Below, in pieces: positions 33,036-43,548 of a stretch of 64,000 nt of DNA. Positions within the stretch are counted from its first letter, which is position 1, and each line of letters begins with the position of its first letter. The notes under the pieces are model-generated. The model was not told the DNA's origin. It was given only the letters and a program-made list of their open reading frames with translations, and ran no database searches. Source of the stretch: Bisporella sp. PMI_857 (lineage: Eukaryota; Ascomycota; Leotiomycetes; Helotiales; Helotiaceae); NCBI GenBank assembly GCA_021307315.1, contig JAJSPD010000072.1:1-64000 (forward strand). Direction: 5' to 3'. The position numbers were made by a program, and so were the translations under genes.

Positions 33036-34712
33036 CTACTGGATGGTCACGGAAGCCTGTAAGGGGCCACCTTCGGGAAGTCGTTTATGCATGGTACGGC
33101 TCGACTTCCGCTTCCGAGGCCTGCCTCGCAGTTTCTTTTCCCCTAGCCCACCCAGTGGAGCAGCCTTTGCCCATGCCGCCACGTCTTGCTTCAAACCTAG
33201 CCTTCCTCGCCCGTCTCCAACCCCGCGTCGTGCTCTAAGTCGAGTCTCAAACTTGTCCACTAGTTCTTTTGCATCTCCCAACGAGTGTTCAGGCAGCAGT
33301 GTTAGATGCCAATCCATCAAATAATGGTGCACACCATCAACATCCCCCCTGCCGATGATCTCGCGAGCCTCCCAATCATGGTCAATGTTGATCACTTGCG
33401 GGTATAGTTGAGGTACGGTTAGTTTAGCAGACTGAGATGCAGGTGTAGTGGTAGCAAAGTTGTTGTCGGCTAAGCTACTGGGAGTCCCGTCGTCCTCGTT
33501 ATAATCTTCGTCCTCCAAGATTGGCAGCCATGGTCTCGACTGGTGATGGTGGTAGTCTGAGGGGGTAACGTCACGCGCCGGAGCAGAACTTTTCCGCCGC
33601 TTGGAGCAGATGTTGTCGTCGCTTGACTCCTTCGGATCGCTGTGGCTAACAATTTCATTGCTGCCTGTGTCATCTTCGTTGTGTGGACGTGGCGGCGTGA
33701 TAGTCTGGCACAGGATGGATCTGGAAAGAGCAGGGCTAAACCTTTGTCGTTTAATAGTCTGCCGACCTTCGCTGTTATCGACGCCGGTATCATTTCCATA
33801 CACCATGTGATTGGAGAGTGTTAGCATGTGTTCCTGATTAAAGGCATCATAATCCAGCTGCCTACCGGGCGCAATGCGAAGACCGCGTATGTTTTCGAGA
33901 TTGTCATCATCTTCTGGCTTAGCATCGCCATCCAACTCAATTGGCTCGTCTGTGGTGCTGTTAGTAGGATGCGCGCCCCAAGAACTGAGTACGCCTACCA
34001 TAGCTAACCGGAGTTCGCGACTTAGGAGAACCAGCAAGATTAGTATTCAGGCCATGATGGTAACCTGTCTCGGTAGCGGTTTTCACGCTCAGCCTCTCTT
34101 CTGCCGAGATATAGTTGTTTATTAGGGACAGTGGAGGTGCCGAAAGGAGTTCATCGCCGGTATCAACAGAATTATCTATTACCACTTTCGGGCCAGCTAT
34201 ATATGTTAGCAGATTAAATACGGCAGCGGTGGCAAGGCCTGTTGCAACACATACCTCGATTTCCAATCAGATCGCTGCTTGAGACTCTTACTGTATCCCC
34301 CTCGCAGCCGGCAGCCTTCCGACACCAACTCCTATCGCCAACCACTCCTCTTAATGCCGGCAGCACTTCAACTAGCACATTGTTCAAGTTGATCTACAAT
34401 TCGGTATCAGGGTAACTGAGCTGCTTGCCAGTAAGTTTGGAAGAGGGTTTTCGAATGCTACCGTTCGGTAGTTTTGGAGCGTAAGGGATAATAGTCAAGG
34501 TGTCAGGCGCAGGATGTCACGTGCTAAGGGCCAAGGAGGGGCTCGGCAATGGCCACGATACTGGGCATGTATGGGCATGTGGGGGGTCGCCAGGGGTACG
34601 GAGGGTATAAGTAGGGGACTCGGGACGTAGTAGAAAAGATAGAGATTAGTCTTGTATCAAATTGCAGTTGATTTGTGCCACACTACCCCAGCAGCTTACA
34701 CAAGGTGGCCAT
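33036..34712 (-). pseudogene. Chromo-like/AT-hook nuclear protein gene, broken by a solo LTR, a stop and a frameshift
   Basis: Minus-strand gene. Start ATG at 34712 encodes MATL, after which the LTR at 34501-34700 intervenes; the frame resumes in phase as TIIPYAPKLPNGSI. A TAG at 34396-34394 follows DTEL. An intron with GTATGT donor, TGCTAAC branch and ATATAG acceptor sits near 34257-34200. The next exon reads AGPKVVIDNSVDTGDELL to about 33990, where one base too few or too many in a G run shifts the frame; from there to 33036 the frame is open. Near the end is a chromodomain-like segment (DWEAREIIGRGDVDGVHHYL, then LVDKFETRLRAR) and an AT-hook (RGRPRKRK), so the ancestral product was probably a chromatin-associated protein. 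The stop fits CAG-to-TAG. I read this as a recently inactivated gene; the frameshift could also be an assembly error. Confidence 0.75.
34501..34700 (+). repeat. LTR-2 family solo LTR after codon 4 of the chromo-like gene
   Basis: Starts TGTCAGGCGCAGGATG, ends CAGCAGCTTACA, flanked by CAAGG on both sides (34496-34500, 34701-34705). Contains the GGGTATAAGTAGGGGAC promoter-like block, pointing away from the host gene's direction. Confidence 0.95.
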
Positions 34713-36339
34713 TTTGAAAAGAGAGCGAAAGCAAGTAGAGCACTTCTAAAATTTGACTTCGAGGTGTAGAATGCAGAATGTACAAAGCATGAGAGGGAAA
34801 CGGATGGCTTTTGTAGACCTGCTGCACAACTTCTTCTGTTCAGTCATCTTACTGCCCCCGTTTCGGCAAAATTGACCCATGTGCCTCGCGTTGAGTTTCC
34901 TAAAAAAGCTCCTAGACCATGAAATAGCTGAGGTATACAAGACCTCCTAGGCACTCATCTCAGCCCGAGGCGCATGACAGGCAAACTACAGTTCCATGTT
35001 TCAACCGTCAGGAGCTAGAGAAACGCCGGTGGGCCGAGAGGTACGCAATCACGGCTGGCTCTCCTCGTATTTGCAAGCATGGTGCTCAGTGGCTCTCGTA
35101 CCAAGACGGATAGGATTTTCAGGACGGGCTATACATCGTTATACTGCACAATCGATCGTCGGCAGATCCGAGGGGACTTTCCGCATCAAGAAATCCCTTT
35201 TTGGTGATTGCCTGAAGAGGAAATTCGAGTTGCCGAGGAATCCACCCGGAAACATGCCATCTAAGAGACAATTTTATTGCCCCTCAGACGCCACACCCCG
35301 CGTCAGCCCAACCAGTCTTCCCCTGACTAGGATGTTAGCCAAATACAGAAAATCAGTGGCGCTCTAGACTTTCTCTGACCTTGCTGGCTGCTTAAATGCA
35401 CACCTTATCTGGGTTGCTGAGCTTTGATTGCTTTGTGCCCTTCCCATTTGCTGCCGCATCGTTTATCGGGTTAGAGTGCTTCCTTCACTAAGGCCAACCT
35501 TACTGGCATCGCCTTTGTCTTAATGTAGAACCTGCGTCCCACCTCTTTCCGGCCACAAGACTCTTAGAGAGAGCTTTGTAGAAACTTGACGGCTGCTGCC
35601 CATGCGGATGAGTCTTTGGATAGAGGAAACAGTGGTGAAGGAACATGGTATACCACGACCAGCGACACGAGTTCGTCGCAGAGAGATCTCCACTAGGTGA
35701 GGGGATGCTCTGCCGTGGTAATGTACGCGCTGCAGAGTGTCGGCACCTCCGAGATGAGCTGGGCTAGAGTAGAGTCAACACGAGGCAGATTCCTGATACT
35801 AGCACTAAGGACAAGAGATGAGGGGCATTTACCAAGAGTACCAGCTAGTCACAGGGCCAACTTGGCTCGTAGAGAGGAAAACGTGAGACTTAATGTGGGT
35901 AATAGCGCCGGTTCGGGGAGCAGTAGTAGGGGCCGCGACTGCTTCAGAGGCGACATTGGCCTGTTGGCTGCTTTCTCGAATGTTGGTGAGGAAGCAATAT
36001 GTTGAGGTGGAAGCAGCGCTAGACTTATATTTCGGTTAATATCTCAAATACCATCTTTTTTTTGACCTCTATCTGGCCATATATGGCATAACATAACAAC
36101 CAACATGCAACAACGCAAAATAAGGTAATGGAATATGATATTTGATCAGATTTCAAATCGCAATTAGAAATCAGCGATTAGTTTACAAAAATACTTAACC
36201 CCCAAAAAAATCAAAGCAATACGTTTTTAGCTGACTTTTTTGGCCGACTTGATTAATATAACTGTTGGAATGCATATAAATAGCTTTCACGTAATCCACC
36301 GGATCACCGGAATCGTGGGACCTCGTTCTCACCACAACT
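34713..36339. other. Unassigned region, no gene recognised
   Basis: Open frames at 34996-35367 (plus, 123 codons) and 35697-36005 (plus, 102 codons) resemble no family I know and have no supporting introns. A minus-strand frame over the second one looks equally plausible. 36030-36240 is AT-rich with poly-A/T runs. Confidence 0.3.
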
Positions 36340-36460
36340 CGCGTGGCTTAGAACAATCAATCAACGAACAACAGAACCGCAATCATACCAGCAAGAGCGT
36401 AGTCAATAGCTACTACGCCTTTTGCTACGTGATAGGCATTCCGACACTGTAGGCAACCGA
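36340..36460 (-). repeat. Hairpin repeat, copy 3 (inverted)
   Basis: Stem-loop at 36391-36425 (GCAAGAGCGTAGT with ACTACGCCTTTTGC). Flanks AATCAATCAACGAACAACAG on one side and GTGATAGGCATTCCGACA, GGCAACCGACA on the other match copies 1 and 2 in inverse orientation. The TGTCGG motif occurs twice here, suggesting a duplicated end. Confidence 0.75.
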
Positions 36461-36616
36461 CAATAACTAAATTCTTGGTTAACGTTTCAAGTAAGCTTTT
36501 ATAGTTATATTAAAATACAGATGAACTGTAAAAGGTAGTTGTATTGTAGTAGTAAAAATCAAAATACTTTCGAAAAAAGGAGTAATATGCACAAAAAGTA
36601 ATAGAAAAGTCATGCA

Positions 36617-36875
36617 TGTAACAACCGGTATGCCCAAGGTGCGACACGGAGGCCATGGCACGGGATCAGGAGGCTGAAGATCAGGGTATGAGGGGTTTCA
36701 GAGCCGATACGGAGGAGAGTCGGAGTCGCCTATATAAGGCCTGCTCCCACTCTCTACAGTTGTTCCTCATGTTTTTGTATCCTTCGTAGGTAGACCTATA
36801 AGGCAATCACTATCAGCCTATTGTACGCACTCCCATATGCCTCTATTCTAGCCCGTGATTCCTTGCGTCGTTACA
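36617..36875 (+). repeat. LTR-1 family solo LTR, complete
   Basis: 259 bases, starts TGTAACAACCGGTATG, ends TTGCGTCGTTACA, flanked by ATGCA on both sides (36612-36616, 36876-36880). Contains CCTATATAAGG. Best reference copy of the family. Confidence 0.95.
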
Positions 36876-36941
36876 ATGCAAGGGAAAGTTATGTAAAGGA
36901 GTTATGTAAAGGAGTTACGTAAGGGAGAATTACGTACAGCT

Positions 36942-37143
36942 TGTAAGGTGCTGGAGTAGTGTGGCACAAGTCAACTGCAATTCGATACAAGACTAATCTC
37001 TACCCTTTCTACTACGTCCCGAGTCCCCTACTTATACCCGCCGTACCCCTGGCGACACCCCACGTGCCTATACATGCCCCGCATCAGGGCCATTACCGAG
37101 CCGCTTCTTGCCCCTTTAGCACGTGACATCCTGGCACCTGACA
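36942..37143 (-). repeat. LTR-2 family solo LTR
   Basis: Inverted copy, TGTAAGGTGCTGG to GGCACCTGACA, flanked by CAGCT on both sides (36937-36941, 37144-37148). Confidence 0.95.
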
Positions 37144-37164
37144 CAGCTCCTCCTTTTCCTTTTG

Positions 37165-37385
37165 TGTCACGGCCCTGGCCTCTCTTCGGTGGAGCTTGGC
37201 ACCGGACACCCCAGAGTTCGCTTATACTGGCTTCCAGCCAGTTCCTGTATATAAAGCGCTGCTTCCTTCCCTTCTTCTGTCCGTAGCTTGATCTCTTAGT
37301 TATAACAATTGATAGTTGTTCACACTTTTGAGTCCTTCCACCTGGATCTACGGATCGAGATCCCTGTTCAGCTTGAGTTGTGACA
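37165..37385 (+). repeat. LTR-4 family repeat
   Basis: Starts TGTCACGGCCCTGG, ends TTGAGTTGTGACA, with CTGTATATAAAGCGCTGC as probable promoter. Matches 60336-60584. No clear duplication here. Confidence 0.85.
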
Positions 37386-37829
37386 GTTATAGTACTGAAG
37401 GCGCTCAATTGATTGGATTTGCTTTGGAGTGATTTTGGGATTATCAACAACCGCAGCATAATAGTAAGGTATTACATACTCCAAACTATTCATATTCGAT
37501 GCTCCGAATGACTTGCAGGAGAGCAAGTATGAAGCTTTAAGTTAGTTATATGAATTCCTTTCTTTTTAGAATCACTAGCTTTAATTCTGAACTTGCAAGG
37601 TCGAAGCGTACGGCATACAATATCGAAGAGCGTTTTATCTGAATAGGCTGTTTTCTATGATTTAGAAGCGTTTGAAACGTAGAATTTAATAGCTTCTTTT
37701 GCTGAAGATATATTAGGGGAAGTAGTGCCTATTTGGAGAGTTATATTGCTCGAAACAACAAAGAATTAACGGCCGAAGAATCAAATATGCAAAAGGATTA
37801 AAAATACTTGGGATTATTTGAATTTAAAG
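37386..37829. other. AT-rich stretch
   Basis: Strongly AT-rich with no coding signal; composition is what RIP-degraded DNA looks like. Nothing else seen. Confidence 0.4.
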
Positions 37830-38058
37830 TGTTGGTACGGCCCTGAGTCAATGGGGGAGTGAATGGGGGGTGAACAAAAGGGTGTGAATGGGAGGGTGAA
37901 TGGAGGAGTGAACAAAGGATTCAGTCACATGACCGCCTGTAGCATATAAGAGAACGCATTGTAGTAGTAGTAGCAATCATGAACAATTTACCACATTCTA
38001 CTTACCAGCAACCACGTATCAAGTACGCGGCATTGCTACAAGTGGAGTAGTACCTCAA
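37830..38058 (+). repeat. Family-8 short repeat
   Basis: GTTGGTACGGCCCTGAG through GTAGTACCTCA, with the G-rich short tandem array, TATAAGAGAACGC and the ATGAACAATTTACC start. Ends at the same point as the copies at 51523 and 56833. Confidence 0.85.
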
Positions 38059-38460
38059 TTACTTAAGTATAATTATATATATAATAATGTAAATATAACT
38101 TCATTTGAACGCAAGAGTCTTCCCTTCATTGCGTCTAGACCAAACAGTGCATAGATGTATTTATCAAGAAGTTTAATCTGTCTACAATTTTGCTTTTGGA
38201 ATATATTCTTATATATCACTTGCTCGTATTCGATATAACTGTGCCAAAAGACGATTGCAAAACAAAATTTGGCTTACGTGATACTTCATTAGGCCCAGAG
38301 CGTCCTCCGAACTGAAGTTTCACATTAATTACATATTTAAATGGAATAAAGCTATCGGTGTGTTGAATCACTTATAGCACAAATGAGAATCCCTAATTTT
38401 GAAGGGATAGCCACTCTTTTTGGGATCTGGTAGCCTCCCGCCCTCCGAGCTGCTGGAATC
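38059..38460. other. AT-rich spacer
   Basis: No gene recognised. The part next to 38461 is the 3' side of the secreted-protein gene and may hold its transcript end. Confidence 0.35.
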
Positions 38461-38998
38461 CTAGCGGCGCCAGCATCGGTAGCTGTCAAGAGCATTGTCC
38501 CAATTACTACCTGGAGTTCCGTTTGACCCTGGTGGTCTAACTTCATTTCTCAAGTCCGTCCACCCAGGTGTGACCACACCGTCGATTTTTGGCTCTGATT
38601 CGCTGCAGGATGTTCCGCTATTTCAGTTCTATATCAGTACATATCCTCCTTATAGATCATTTAAGGGACCCAACTTACGCGTATAAGGTGCAAACAATGT
38701 CGGAATCAGGACCAATGCTAGTGATCACATCGTGATATCCAGGCTGGGGGAAGTTATCTTGCTGCAGTCAGCTTTCTATGTCGATTTTAGGAGAGGAACC
38801 AAACTTACGGCATGATCCATCGAGAGGTGGAAAGACTTGATCGCAAGGCTGCACGAAGTTCGGCTCCTTGCAAAAGAAGAGGCCTCCAGCTCGCTTTTGG
38901 AGAGTTTCGGTCGCCAGACCATTTTCAGCAAGTGGTAGAGCAACACAAAAAGCCGTGGCGGCGCCGCTCAAAACCAAGCTTACTTTGGAAAACAACAT
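38461..38998 (-). CDS. Small secreted protein, cysteine-containing
   Basis: Probable extracellular protein and effector-type candidate. Exons on the minus strand: 38998-38809, 38757-38679, 38602-38461; introns of 51 bases (GTAAGT donor, CTGAC branch, GCAAG acceptor) and 76 bases (GTAAGT, ACTGAT, CTGCAG). Phases agree and the product is 136 residues. The N-terminus has a signal peptide (MLFSKVSLVLSGAATAFCVA), followed by a Lys-Arg site (LQKRA) that may be a Kex2 processing site. The mature part contains LFFCKEPNF, QPCDQVF, DGSCHNF and IGPDSDIVCTLYA, a spacing I know from crystallin-like fungal small secreted proteins. If the second intron is not spliced the protein ends after CTLYA at about 90 residues. 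The acceptor of intron 1 was chosen because the nearer CTGCAG gives an immediate stop. Confidence 0.72.
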
Positions 38999-39401
38999 TG
39001 CGCTAGCCTTTTTATTTCTTTGCTTAGAGTTGAGGAAATTACGCTGCTAGATGCTGGAGTTTGTGTGGATTGATATTGAGCTGGAGAACTGACTTGAGAG
39101 TTGCTCTCCTACTTATAGTCGTAGGTAGAGTGCGAGATCCACCAACTCCTCGGCACGACTTACTGTTCTCATGGAAGTTGAACTGTTTGTTACATGATTG
39201 CCACGATCAGTCAGGTATACAGCACCCTGACAGCACAACAAGGAGCATACAAATGCTTCTAGGATAGTAAGTAAGCTTATGTTGACAGTACATGCTACTC
39301 AATGCAGTGTGAGACATGACTTGATTACTTGATTACTGAGCCTAGTAATCGAAATCAAATCAAATCGAATCAGAGTAATCATGATTACTTTGATTACCGA
39401 C
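38999..39401. other. Intergenic region with GATTAC-type short repeats
   Basis: Contains the promoter side of the secreted-protein gene. Near 39322-39400 a cluster of TGATTAC/GTAATC motifs forms small inverted repeats around CAAATCAAATCGAATC. No gene seen. Confidence 0.4.
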
Positions 39402-39694
39402 TGTAACAGCCAGGGTCGGTTAAAGACGGCCATCGTGACAGCCTAACAGCCAGCCGAAGGCTTTTCAGTTGTAGTACTTTCAAGGCTGCAAGCGGCACGC
39501 TCCGCCCATGGCCAGCCACAACTCACAGCTACAGCACAGTTAAAGATATAAGGAACAGCTAGAACTCTTTGAACAAAGCAAGCTTGAGTTTTTTCTCCTG
39601 TTAGACTTACAAGCATACTTCTGATATCAATCTATCACTATTGCAACTACAGCCCTCGTCAAGTGTTCTCACCTGTTATATTGCAATCCCTCCT
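39402..39694 (+). repeat. LTR-5 family, 3'-truncated
   Basis: Starts TGTAACAGCCAGGG and runs to TATTGCAATCCCTCCT, lacking the last 25 or so bases present at 18283-18620. It stops exactly where the LTR-3 copy begins. Confidence 0.85.
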
Positions 39695-39880
39695 TGTCGG
39701 GATTTGAGATCCGGGTAGCTGACATGTCCCTGATTAAGTGGGGAACGCTAGCGCGGAAGACTTTTCACACACACACATTTCTACAATTCTGTAATAATTA
39801 CACACATAGACAACAATAGAGAGCCTGAACGGCATCCCCAATTCCTCCTGCTTATCATTGTGTATTTTCTCGTTCTGTCA
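39695..39880 (+). repeat. LTR-3 family repeat
   Basis: Starts TGTCGGGATTTGAGATCC, ends CTCGTTCTGTCA, contains CACACACACA and GACAACAATAGAGAGCC. Same family as 48318-48498 and 55304-55487. No target duplication at this copy. Confidence 0.85.
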
Positions 39881-39884
39881 AAAG

Positions 39885-40033
39885 GACCTGATGCTGGGCA
39901 TGTATAGGCACGTGGGGAGTCTCCAGGGGTACGGAGGGTATAAGTAGGGGACTCGGGACGTAGTAGAAAGGGTAGAGATTAGTCTTGTATCGAATTGCAA
40001 TTGACTTGTGCCACACTACTCCAGCACCTTATA
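39885..40033 (+). repeat. LTR-2 family, 5'-truncated
   Basis: Begins inside the element at CTGATGCTGGGCATG and ends CCAGCACCTTATA. The first 50 or so bases of the family are missing, so the junction with the LTR-3 copy is a rearrangement. Confidence 0.8.
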
Positions 40034-40093
40034 TAAACCCAGTTAAATAAATAAAAATCAACCTTAGTATAGGAAGTAGGGGTTTACGGATCC

Positions 40094-40235
40094 TGTCGGA
40101 ATTGGCTTACGTAATAGGCCAAGAAACTAGAAATCTCTTACATGTCTACAACGTAGATACAGATCATACAATACAAGCACACAACAACCCGTATTCTATC
40201 GACGTGATACCACTATTAATCTTATATTTCTGACA
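40094..40235 (+). repeat. LTR-6 family solo LTR with target duplication
   Basis: 142 bases, starts TGTCGGAATTGGC, ends TTATATTTCTGACA, flanked by GATCC on both sides (40089-40093, 40236-40240). Inverse of 14831-14979. Confidence 0.9.
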
Positions 40236-40244
40236 GATCCATAC

Positions 40245-40416
40245 GACCCACCAGGTCACGTGGTCCGCACAACCCCCATTTGTAGAATCTAGAGTAGAAC
40301 CTAATACAGCAACAATTACCATATCCATCAAGAGCAAGAGCACGGCCTATGAGCTGTGCCTTTTGCCCCGTGGAAGGTAAGGAAGGGATACCAACACTTA
40401 GGCAATAGCGTTGCAA
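40245..40416 (-). repeat. Hairpin repeat, diverged copy 4
   Basis: Stem-loop at 40334-40366 (GCAAGAGCACGGC with GCTGTGCCTTTTGC). Flank CCAACACTTAGGCAATA corresponds to CCGACACTGTAGGCAACC of copy 3. Stem bases differ from copies 1-3 but pairing is kept. Confidence 0.6.
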
Positions 40417-42675
40417 GACGGTAGTTGCTATAAGGAATTTGTGATATCAATAGTAATCTATTATATAAATAAAAGTATACTAAATACATATAATTAATTT
40501 CTTGATCTGGGTAGTTTTTTCCTGCTAATACAATTTATTGGGTTTCGGAGTAAAATCAAATTTATTTCTTGAAGGTATTAGTCCCTAAACTACGTTAGAA
40601 AACGATAATTAGGATAACGGTCAAATGCGGCCTCACTACCTACAGCGTGTCCGAAGGTACTACAGATGCGGGGGTCATCTCTGGCAATTTCTGATCACTA
40701 AACATCCCGTACTCGGTCTACTTACAACATATGGAGCTATATCTGACTACTCTTTGTTAAATGATAGGTGTTTAGTGTGCCGTCAAATGTTTTTGCTTTG
40801 CTATGACTACCTCTAATCAAGCGATCAAAGATCCCTTGTCAGCTGCATAGCAAAAATGTTGTTAGGGATTACGGTTCTACAACACGAAATAGGTTATGGG
40901 TATTGTAAAGCAACGCCCGTTTTGGCCTGCTCGTATTCAGATCCTAACCCTCTGCGTCAAAAGTGGAATGCTGCCTGAGGACTGCTGAAACATAAGTTAT
41001 TCAACTAGCCTATTTGTGCAGTTCTATGTCATCCTTAGGTCGTGTTATGTCAGAAGTATAATATAACAAAATTACACACTAGTTTGATGAGATCGGAAAA
41101 GTACTAAGCTACAAAATCTGGCTATTCCGTCGGAGAACTTTTACGATATGGACGAGAACAGAAGTCATTTGATGCATGCTTAGCTTCGTCAGCTTACGAA
41201 TAAGCTCGAGAAGTGCTTTGTTCACAACAGTTATGAATGTTGGTGTTTTTGTGCTAAAGTTGGCAGTTGATGCAAAAGTCTAGCTTCTCGCCGTTGCAGC
41301 AGACTCGAACTGTGGGCAAATGTTTCATTTACGGCTTGAAATTCTTTAAAATTCATCAAAAGCGCAGTTGTTGCTCAGGAAATTCTGGTCACGTGTGCTC
41401 GCGCGGTCCCCGGGCTGGCGCCTCCGTATTTGCATTTTATAGGATCGTTGTTTTTGTCCTTTTCTCGATGTCGTAGGTCGTTGATACGTGCTGGCTTTGT
41501 CGACTTGTTGGGTTTTATACCAAATATAAGAGGTAAGCCTTTTATTCATTATATTCTCATCAACCAAAACATAGGTCTTGAGGCTGATCTCACTTTCCTT
41601 TCTTGAGCGACTCCTGCCAACCTAACTTGCTAAGTAAACTTAGATAAACGGCATTGAGACAAGGCAAAATCTTCGTTTCAGCACTAAAAAGGTACAAAGG
41701 GTTTATGATCTTCTCAAGTCTTCCATTAGAATGCCGTTTTTCTCTCTGGGTATATTTCATCTTTGCCTTCACTCGTGTTGGAGTGCAGTCATTTCTGATG
41801 GCGCTACTTAAAATTCCCGTTATAGGCGTAGGTGTCGCTATTGCTCTACTCTCTACTAATGGCTCTCTAGAGGTCGCTGTACCTACTTCCGAGCAGGGAC
41901 TGCAGATGAAAAGGTTCCTTCATTTTAGTCCCGGATTTTTCGGCTTCATCTATTACTCAAATTACTTCTTCCCTCAATGTCTTCATTCGATGGCCGTATG
42001 GAGCCGTATTTGGTCGGCTACAATGGTGTTAGTGAGCGCAGGAGTGCCTCGACAGTGACATAACCTTCTAGCATTATGCGCCGGAGGTGACCTGCAAAAG
42101 CCCCTGAAGGATCGTTGTTCCCCTATTATTAGCAACATGGCGTAACATTGGACTTCAGCCTTGTTGGGCAAAGTATCTTTTTTTCGTACCGCATATCATC
42201 GCTCCGTCTCCAATCGATAGGCGAAATGCGATCAGGGATCGGATTAGGTGTCGCAACCGTCGAGTCAATTGGTGGCCATTTGTATGTACGTATTCTGGGG
42301 TATCCGCGCGACATCATAAAACTGGAGCCTTCTTTGCTTATTTATTCGTTTCTTTTCGACATTGCGATTGAGGATTTTGAAATCACCATTGACCTGCGCC
42401 TGGAAGCCTGCAATGGCAGTCTCTTGCCTCTCCTTCACTCCTGATTTCCCTGCTACTGGCCGACTTCCAGACACCAGTCTCCGCCACCGATTCCTCTGAC
42501 CTCTGCACATACGATCTGCAGTACAGCGCATTCAAGCCTTGGTTCAGGTTGGCCCAATGTCACAAGTGGCCCCGGCGATAATGTGGGCAATTTGGCTTGT
42601 TCGTGGTACGCCGATTGTGTCTTCAACCTCTCTCCTTCGACGCGCAATCAATAGTATTCCGCTATAGCAATCCTC
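40417..42675. other. Long AT-rich region, no gene firmly recognised
   Basis: Mostly AT-rich and featureless. A plus-strand frame at 41654-42058 (134 codons) has hydrophobic stretches (ALLKIPVIGVGVAIALL) and might be an exon of a decayed membrane-protein gene continuing at 42676, but no introns link them convincingly. 42450-42660 shows interrupted coding-like peptide on the plus strand. Confidence 0.35.
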
Positions 42676-43041
42676 ATGGGTTTGATACCAGTGATCCTGA
42701 AAGACATAGCTTGGCCCCATCGACGTGTTATACTCGTTCCCAGTCACAAACATTGGATGATTGAGATTCTTGTGCGCGCACTCGGCCTGAACCCCGTCAT
42801 CCCGGATGATGTAGAGGACATTAAAGTGGGAAAGCTATTCAACAACCGTTGGGTATCAAGAGCGGTGATGGTTGTGCTAGTGATCTTCCTGGTATTGTTG
42901 TATGGTTTGCTGGTGGTTCTGGAGCTTTACTCTAAGCGTTCTTCCCTCGGGTGTCTGGTGCCTGCATTTGTTGCAATTTGGTTCGCGCTTGCTATTGCAC
43001 CTTCGGCACTTGAAGTTGAGTTTGTAAGATTCCAGAAATGA
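42676..43041 (+). pseudogene. Fragment of a membrane protein gene
   Basis: 121-codon frame with a conserved-looking soluble start (WPHRRVILVPSHKHWMIEIL, LGLNPVIPDDVEDIKVG) and two hydrophobic segments (AVMVVLVIFLVLLYGLLVV and LVPAFVAIWFALAIAP). It has the character of a real C-terminal exon, but upstream frames are interrupted. I recall similar stretches in uncharacterised fungal membrane proteins but cannot name a family. Confidence 0.4.
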
Positions 43042-43548
43042 AACGACCCTCCCGCGGAATCTAGACGTGGAGAAGGTCTAAGCGGTCCGGGTGAAAGGAA
43101 GACAACGTCCAAAGTTGTTGTGTCTGAAAGCATTCCTGGTGATGACCAGCACTGGCTTGTACAGTTTTTGCTGGGGTTTGTATTATTCGGCTGGAAGCGT
43201 TGATCTATAGCAGTATAACGCTTGTCACAGTTGTCGAGTTGTTCAGTTGGATGGTGGTAGCAGGGGTTGCTACTGCTGCTTCCAAGATGTTGGGATATAA
43301 GCTGTGCGGACACTGGAGTATAGGTTGAGGGGATGATTTCCGGCTACTCTTGCCCCTCCATGAAGGGCATTTGGCAATATTTGAATTCTAGAGAACCATT
43401 TCTAGCTGATTATGACAGAATATTTAAGGTGTAAGGACAAAGAGAATAGAAGAGGACAAATAACTAGTTTACATCGAGACTGGTATGTTCTGCCGAATCG
43501 CATAGTTCGAAACTTTCTAATTGCTGTTCCTGCAATCCAAGTTTGCGT
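43042..43548. other. Convergent spacer downstream of the bZIP gene
   Basis: No gene seen. It lies 3' of both the membrane-protein fragment and the bZIP gene, so it should hold their transcript ends. Confidence 0.35.

Noticed and set aside
34996..36005. Two plus-strand frames of over 100 codons as genes
   Set aside because: Composition is not coding-like, opposite-strand frames are equally long and no domain is visible.
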